Notes under the pieces: generated by a model
Databases searched by the model: none
What the model was told of the DNA's origin: nothing
What the model saw: the letters and a program-made list of their open reading frames with translations, nothing else
Source: Mycobacterium europaeum
GTDB taxonomy: Bacteria; Actinomycetota; Actinomycetes; Mycobacteriales; Mycobacteriaceae
Direction: 5' to 3'
NCBI RefSeq assembly: GCF_002102155.1
Contig: NZ_LQOU01000035.1
Span: 79,137-143,136, forward strand
Length of the DNA: 64,000 nt
Part shown: positions 59,591 through 64,000 of the stretch, piece by piece
How the letters are laid out: the number at the start of each line of letters is the position of its first letter
How positions within the stretch are numbered: the first letter of the stretch is position 1
Program-made: the position numbers and the translations under genes

Positions 59591-60032
59591 GGGCGCGCTC
59601 CAATCGATTCGCAAGGCCGGCGAGCATCGCCTCGGACTGTCGCGCGAGGAAACGGCACAAGAGATGTTCGGCCGCCTTTTGCGTTGCGTGCGGCCCGACT
59701 TCGACGGTGCTGGTGAGGGTCACCAGGGTCATCGCGGCCGACGGCGCCAGCGTCCAGCGGTTGGACACCCTGCGCAGGCGGCGCGGGAAGCCTTCGATGT
59801 CGTAGCCGAGGGCGCGGGGCGGGTCGAACTCGGTGATGCGCTCGACGAGGGTGTCGCGCTTGACCTGCACGCGGCGGGCGGTGCCGACATCGGCGCCGTC
59901 GGGCCCGGAGTACAAGATGCACGAGTGGTCGACGTTGCCGGCCCACGAACTGATCGACCCGAAGTCGGCGAGTGTCTCCCAGACGTCGCCGATACGTGCC
60001 GCGATCGTGCGAGTCCCGTGAATGTCGGCCAC
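59583..60032 (-). CDS. SRPBCC (polyketide cyclase-like) protein
   Basis: The 149-residue protein has the START/Bet v1 fold pattern: I-G-D-V-W-E-T-L-A-D-F-G at the start, central strands and a long C-terminal helix. Such proteins bind hydrophobic ligands or cyclise polyketides. It is translationally coupled to the sulfatase gene downstream, so the two may handle the same compound, for example a sulfated lipid or sterol. It lies 21 bp from the EcfT gene on the same strand. Confidence 0.85.
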   Translation of the reverse strand: MADIHGTRTIAARIGDVWETLADFGSISSWAGNVDHSCILYSGPDGADVGTARRVQVKRDTLVERITEFDPPRALGYDIEGFPRRLRRVSNRWTLAPSAAMTLVTLTSTVEVGPHATQKAAEHLLCRFLARQSEAMLAGLANRLERARV

Positions 60033-60053
60033 CCGCTCACGCTACGCGAGGGT

Positions 60054-60905
60054 CTAGGCGGTCAGGTGGAATATCGTCTCGATGGCCACCGCGACACCGC
60101 TGACCGCCAGGGTGACGACGAGCGTGACCCAGTCGCCCAGTTTCGGCCGTGCCGGATCGGCGGAGAGCTGACCGGTGCCGCCGCGAGCAGTGATCGCGTC
60201 GCCCATCTCATCGGCGCGGCGCAGGGTCACGACGATGGCGGCGGCGACCAAGTCGATGGAGTTGCCCGCCGTCTGCCGGACCCGGGCCTTGCGGCTCGTC
60301 GGCATGTGGTTGGGCCGCAGTCGGCGAGCGGCGTAGAGCACCTGAAATTCCTCGATCAGCAGTGGGAAGGCGCGCAGCGCCAGGGCCAGGGCCACCGCCC
60401 ACTCGTCCACCGGAATCCGCAGCAACTTGAACGGGCGGCCCAAAACCGCCAGGGACGGCGCGATTTCGGCGACGTTGGTGGTCCAGGACACCATCGCCCC
60501 CAGCCCGAGCAGAACCACCGATAGCGCGGTGATACGCAGGAAGTTCAGCGCCCCGCCCAGCCAGATGTGGGCCCCGTTGATCGATAGCATCGGACTGCCA
60601 CCGGCCAGCGCGGCGGTCACGAAACCCAATCCCATCAGGATCCACAGCCACCGCGGAATCGTCGGAAGCGCACCCCGGGGAATGTGAGCGATCCGGACCG
60701 CCGCCAGCACCAGCGCCGCCACCGACCCGATCGTCACCCAACCCGGGTACAAGGTCAGCAACACCGAAACACCGAAGACCACCAGCAGTTTGGTTCCGGC
60801 CCACAGGTTGTGGATGGGCGACCCGCCCGGCACCGGAACCAACAGCACCACCGGCCGAGAGGTGCGCCGGCCCCTCCCGGGCGTGGCGGCCGAGCTTGCG
60901 GTCAC
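60054..60905 (-). CDS. ECF transporter transmembrane component EcfT (CbiQ family)
   Basis: The 283-residue membrane protein has about five helices and the two A-R-x/R-R coupling-helix signatures of EcfT: Y-A-A-R-R-L-R-P and the T-A-R-G-G region. It couples ATP hydrolysis to substrate uptake. The GTG start overlaps the stop of the gene for the fused S-component/ATPases (GTGA), so both are made together. Rv2325c-like. Confidence 0.9.
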   Translation of the reverse strand: MTASSAATPGRGRRTSRPVVLLVPVPGGSPIHNLWAGTKLLVVFGVSVLLTLYPGWVTIGSVAALVLAAVRIAHIPRGALPTIPRWLWILMGLGFVTAALAGGSPMLSINGAHIWLGGALNFLRITALSVVLLGLGAMVSWTTNVAEIAPSLAVLGRPFKLLRIPVDEWAVALALALRAFPLLIEEFQVLYAARRLRPNHMPTSRKARVRQTAGNSIDLVAAAIVVTLRRADEMGDAITARGGTGQLSADPARPKLGDWVTLVVTLAVSGVAVAIETIFHLTA

Positions 60906-62980
60906 GCCACACCCCCGGCCGCGGCGGTCGCCGACACCGCTTGCAGCGCGCCCTTCTGCAGATGCACGGTCCGCGTGCACACGGCCTCCAAACCGACGAA
61001 GTCGTGGGAGATGACGACGACGGTCAATCCCCGGTGCCGGCGCAGATCCGCGAGCAGCCGCAGCAGGCCCCGCTGGCTGGCGATGTCCAACCCGGCCAGC
61101 GGCTCGTCGAGGATCAGCACCCGTGGCGAACACGCCAGCAGGCCGGCCAGGACCACCCGCCGCATCTGACCACCGCTGAGCTGATCGATGCGCCGCTTGC
61201 CCATCGCGGGTTCCAGTCCCACCGCGCCCAGAGCGGCGGCCACCCGGGCCTCGTCATGCTCCGAAAAGCCCGCCACGGAAGCGAGTTCCAGGCCGACGTG
61301 GCTGCGCATCAATTGCAGTCGGGCCGTCTGGAACGACAGCGCCACCGCGCCGACGTGCTCGCGGATCGGCTCACCGTCGATCAGGCAGGCACCCGTCGTG
61401 GGAACGGTCAGCCCGGCCATGATCCATGCCAGCGTCGACTTGCCCGAGCCGTTGCCGCCGTGGATCAGGATCCCGTCACCCTGTTCCACGACCAGGTTGA
61501 TGTCGCGCAGTGCGGTCTTGGCCCACGGGGTCCCGCTGTTGTATTCGTGGCCGACACCGACGATTTCGAGGACCGGCTTGGTCGAGCCCCACTTGACCGC
61601 GGGGACCGGGGCCGGGGCCGGGGCCGTTTCGGCCATGCCGGTGTTGTCCGGGGAATCGCTGAGGTTGATCGTCCGGTCCGCGGACGCGGCCTCGTTGTCG
61701 AAGTGCGTGATGTGCACCAGGGCGGTCCGATGCCGTTGCGGGAGGCCGGACAGCACGTTCAGCAAGACGTTACGGCCCTCCTGGTCGATCATGCTGGTGA
61801 ATTCGTCGGCGATCAGCAGCGCCGGTTCCCGGGCCAGCGCCGCGGCGAGGGCGAGGCGCTGCAATTCCCCGCCGGACAGGCTCCCGGTATCCCGTTCGGC
61901 GAACCCCTCGAGCCCGACTTCGCGCAACAAATGCTCGACGTCGACCGCGGTGCCCGGCGGCAGCCCCCACACCACGTCATCGGCGACCCGGGTGCCCAAC
62001 ACCTGGCTCTTCGGGTGCTGCAGAACCAGCGCCGTGCCGCCCACCATGCCCAGCCCCACCGCGCCGGGGCGCTGCACGGTGCCCGCCGTCGGCGGCCGGC
62101 CCGCCAGGATCAGCGTCAGCGTGGTCTTGCCGGAACCATTGGCGCCGATGACCGCAACGTGTTCTCCGACTTGCAATTCCATGCTGAGTTCACGCAGCGC
62201 GTCTTGTTGCGCGTGCGGGTAGCGGAACCGCACGTTGTCGAGGCGCACCGGCACGGGCCCGATCGGGGCGTCGGGCGGCTCGTCGAGAGGGTCGAGCTTG
62301 TGCACATCCGGGACGTTGCCCATCCGATCCAGTAAGCGCGAGAGCGCCCACCAACCGATCAGCGACGAGACCACGACCCCGTAGGTGACGTAGCCCAGCA
62401 TCAGCCACGGCCAGTAGTGCAGCCCGAATTCGAACACCCGCTTGACGTCGACCCCGAGCCACCGCAGATTCACCCGGCTGAGGAACGCCACCACGCCGTC
62501 GACGTTGGCGGTCATCACCTCGAATATCAGATGCCGCAGCCGATTCAGCACCGCCAGCAAACCGACCGTCGCCGCGGCGACGACGAAGCCGACGATCACC
62601 GACGCGAGCGTGACGGTGGGTGTGCCCCTGCCCTTGCGCTTCACGACTCCGGTCAACCCGCCGATGTAGGCGCAGTTGACGACGGTCAAGAAGCTGCCCA
62701 GCCCGGAGATGAGGAAGGCGAGAGTTCCGGCGGCAAACGTCGCGGCGATCAGCACCCGGAGCCGGTAACGGTAGGTCAGCAGCCCCATGGGCACGGTGCC
62801 CAACAGCGCCAGCCCCTGCGCGAACGGGATGACCCCGGCCACGATCGAGATCACCGCGCAGAGCGCCCCCATCACGGAGGCCTGTGCCAATTCGGTCGGT
62901 CGTAACGGCCCACCCCGATGGCGCGAACGGACGGGGCGACGGGCATTCACTTCACTGATTGTGCCAGCCCGCAGCGCCAA
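60902..62980 (-). CDS. ECF transporter: fused S-component and two ATPase domains
   Basis: The 692-residue protein begins with about six membrane helices (30-230) resembling an S-component of the DUF2232/MptaE-like type, followed by two ABC ATPase domains. ABC1 has Walker A G-A-N-G-S-G-K-T-T, signature L-S-G-G-E-L-Q-R-L and Walker B L-L-I-A-D-E-F; ABC2 has G-G-N-G-S-G-K-S-T, L-S-G-G-Q-M-R-R-V and V-L-I-L-D-E-P. With EcfT it would be a complete dedicated vitamin or metal importer. The substrate is unknown. Rv2326c-like. Confidence 0.92.
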   Translation of the reverse strand: MALRAGTISEVNARRPVRSRHRGGPLRPTELAQASVMGALCAVISIVAGVIPFAQGLALLGTVPMGLLTYRYRLRVLIAATFAAGTLAFLISGLGSFLTVVNCAYIGGLTGVVKRKGRGTPTVTLASVIVGFVVAAATVGLLAVLNRLRHLIFEVMTANVDGVVAFLSRVNLRWLGVDVKRVFEFGLHYWPWLMLGYVTYGVVVSSLIGWWALSRLLDRMGNVPDVHKLDPLDEPPDAPIGPVPVRLDNVRFRYPHAQQDALRELSMELQVGEHVAVIGANGSGKTTLTLILAGRPPTAGTVQRPGAVGLGMVGGTALVLQHPKSQVLGTRVADDVVWGLPPGTAVDVEHLLREVGLEGFAERDTGSLSGGELQRLALAAALAREPALLIADEFTSMIDQEGRNVLLNVLSGLPQRHRTALVHITHFDNEAASADRTINLSDSPDNTGMAETAPAPAPVPAVKWGSTKPVLEIVGVGHEYNSGTPWAKTALRDINLVVEQGDGILIHGGNGSGKSTLAWIMAGLTVPTTGACLIDGEPIREHVGAVALSFQTARLQLMRSHVGLELASVAGFSEHDEARVAAALGAVGLEPAMGKRRIDQLSGGQMRRVVLAGLLACSPRVLILDEPLAGLDIASQRGLLRLLADLRRHRGLTVVVISHDFVGLEAVCTRTVHLQKGALQAVSATAAAGGVA

Positions 62981-63065
62981 GTCGCCTCATACGCTTCGTG
63001 ACTTCCGGCCCGATTCGGGCGGTCGCCTCTCGCCTCAGTTAGCAAAGCTATGGAACGATGGGTAG

Positions 63066-63539
63066 GTGGACAGAGTTGTCGATACCGCGCACGTCGAGGC
63101 CCAGCAGCTGGGGGCGGATCTGCTCGCCGTGGTGGCGCGGCTCAACCGGCTGGCCACCCAGCGCATCCAGATGCCCCTGCCCGCGGCGCAGGCCAGGCTG
63201 CTCGCCACGATCGAGGCCCACGGGGAAGCGCGGATCGGCGACCTCGCGGCGGTCGACCACTGCTCCCAACCGACGATGACGACGCAGGTGCGCCGGCTCG
63301 AGGACGCCGGGCTGGTCGCCCGGACCATCGACCCCGGGGATGCGCGCGCCGTCCGGATCCGCATCACCCCGCAGGGCAAACGCATGCTCAACGCCGTCCG
63401 CGCCGACCGCGCCGCCGCGATCGAACCCCAGCTCGCGCTGCTCGAGCCGGGAGACCGCCGGGTGCTGACGGACGCGGTCGAGGTGTTGCGCCGGCTCCTC
63501 GACAACGCGTCGCAAGGGGGGCGGCGCAACACACTGTGA
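63066..63539 (+). CDS. MarR-family regulator
   Basis: The 157-residue protein has the winged helix of MarR proteins: I-G-D-L-A-A-V-D-H-C-S-Q-P-T-M-T-T-Q-V as the recognition region and the wing D-P-G-D-A-R-A-V-R-I-R-I-T. GTG start. It is divergent from the ECF transporter operon by 85 bp, in which TAGC-AAA-GCTA (63040-63050) is a small palindrome close to the start; control of itself and the transporter is likely. Rv2327-like. Confidence 0.9.
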   Translation: MDRVVDTAHVEAQQLGADLLAVVARLNRLATQRIQMPLPAAQARLLATIEAHGEARIGDLAAVDHCSQPTMTTQVRRLEDAGLVARTIDPGDARAVRIRITPQGKRMLNAVRADRAAAIEPQLALLEPGDRRVLTDAVEVLRRLLDNASQGGRRNTL

Positions 63540-63617
63540 GGGCCTGACCCCGGTGAAGAGACCGCGGCCAGCGGGTAGACACTAAGTCGAGCTGACGGTG
63601 ACGAAAGGGGGCGGGCG

Positions 63618-64000
63618 ATGCGGACCGAGGCTTCCGCGTTCAGGGCCTCCCCGTTGACCGTGTGGGTCGGGTCGGCGAGGTTCGATTTCGCCCCGGGCCG
63701 CGACGTGATCGTCGGCTACGGCCCGGCCTGCGATATCGCCCTCGAGCGCCTCGGGAATCCGGGCGCGCCACCACCGCCGCCCCGCCCGGAGGTGGTGCTG
63801 CGGTTCGCCGGCACCCAGTGGGTGGCCATCGACCTGAGCCACCGCGGGATCTTCGTCGACGGCGCACGGGCCGCGACGGTGAACATCCGCGACGGCCAGG
63901 CGATCAGCATCGGCGATCCGCAGCGGGGCCCGCGGCTGGTCTTCCACGTCACCGCCGGTCCGCCGGCCCCGGCTCCTCGCCCGATGCCCCGCCCCCCGGC
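63618..64000 (+). CDS. FHA-domain protein, N-terminal part (3' end outside window)
   Basis: The frame starts at ATG 63618 after AAAGGGGG and is open to the window edge (127 codons seen). It encodes an FHA-like beta-sandwich: F-A-P-G-R-D-V-I-V-G-Y, a Pro-rich loop, W-V-A-I-D-L-S-H-R-G-I-F-V-D-G and A-I-S-I-G-D-P. The typical phosphothreonine-binding G-R and S-R-x-H residues are degenerate (G-Y, no S-x-x-H seen), so phospho-binding is uncertain. The layout recalls the first FHA domain of the ABC transporter Rv1747, but what follows cannot be seen. Confidence 0.75.
   Translation, partial: MRTEASAFRASPLTVWVGSARFDFAPGRDVIVGYGPACDIALERLGNPGAPPPPPRPEVVLRFAGTQWVAIDLSHRGIFVDGARAATVNIRDGQAISIGDPQRGPRLVFHVTAGPPAPAPRPMPRPP

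Noticed and set aside
1..64000. Insertion sequences with transposase and terminal inverted repeats
   Set aside because: No transposase motif or paired terminal repeats were found on either strand.

Overview
The window is high-GC actinobacterial DNA from a Mycobacterium, probably a slow grower of the M. avium complex. Reasons: several typical mycobacterial families (TIGR00027 methyltransferases, DUF732 proteins, a hemophore-related protein, F420-type LLM and deazaflavin enzymes), and a right part whose gene order I recognise from memory as the M. tuberculosis Rv2314c-Rv2327 block: TldE/TldD, uspABC, universal stress protein, rocE, rocD, guanidino-hydrolase, AsnC, EcfT, ECF ATPase, MarR. No database search was possible, so species and locus equivalences are inference.

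Layout. 0-3.2 kb: end of a CBS-domain protein coupled to an NRAMP-fold transporter, then an LLM oxidoreductase. 3.3-9.4 kb: small secreted/lipoprotein genes, htpG, a TIGR03085 protein and an acyl-CoA ligase/thioesterase pair. 9.5-16 kb: a VIT1-like transporter, two Gly-Gly-Pro repeat secreted proteins, two methyltransferases, YihY and small conserved proteins. 16-22.7 kb: a STAS plus GAF-phosphatase-kinase partner-switching pair, an S51 peptidase, a hemophore-related protein, a TPM-domain protein and a P450.

23.1-43.1 kb: a roughly 20-kb genomic island. Its right border is an intact tRNA with anticodon CAT (43017-43090). Its left border is an exact 39-bp copy of that tRNA's 3' half (23085-23123). 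A tyrosine integrase lacking its N-terminus lies next to the tRNA. The island looks less GC-rich than its flanks and carries gene remnants (P450, LysR, alpha/beta hydrolase, two recombinases). Its core is a catabolic cluster: P450, amidohydrolase, aldehyde dehydrogenase and CoA-transferase on the minus strand; a TetR regulator; then a fused CoA-transferase, an unusual ferredoxin, a zinc alcohol dehydrogenase, a SnoaL-like protein, a methyltransferase and a deazaflavin-type reductase on the plus strand. Two near-palindromic operators, each overlapping the -35 box of an outward promoter with the same 11-bp offset, suggest that the TetR protein controls both arms. The order of activities (hydroxylation, alcohol to aldehyde to acid, CoA transfer) suggests oxidation of a hydrophobic alcohol, terpenoid or sterol-like compound. 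A separate island gene resembles eukaryotic emopamil-binding sterol isomerases.

43.3-64 kb: conserved chromosome. An MgtC/DUF4010 membrane protein, tandem DUF732 secreted proteins, a CMD-family protein, the TldE/TldD pair, the UspABC amino-sugar importer, an arginine/ornithine locus (permease, predicted guanidino-hydrolase, ornithine aminotransferase) opposite an AsnC regulator with phased operator-like repeats, a sulfatase and SRPBCC gene, an ECF transporter whose S-component and two ATPases form one chain, a MarR regulator, and the start of an FHA-domain protein cut by the window edge.
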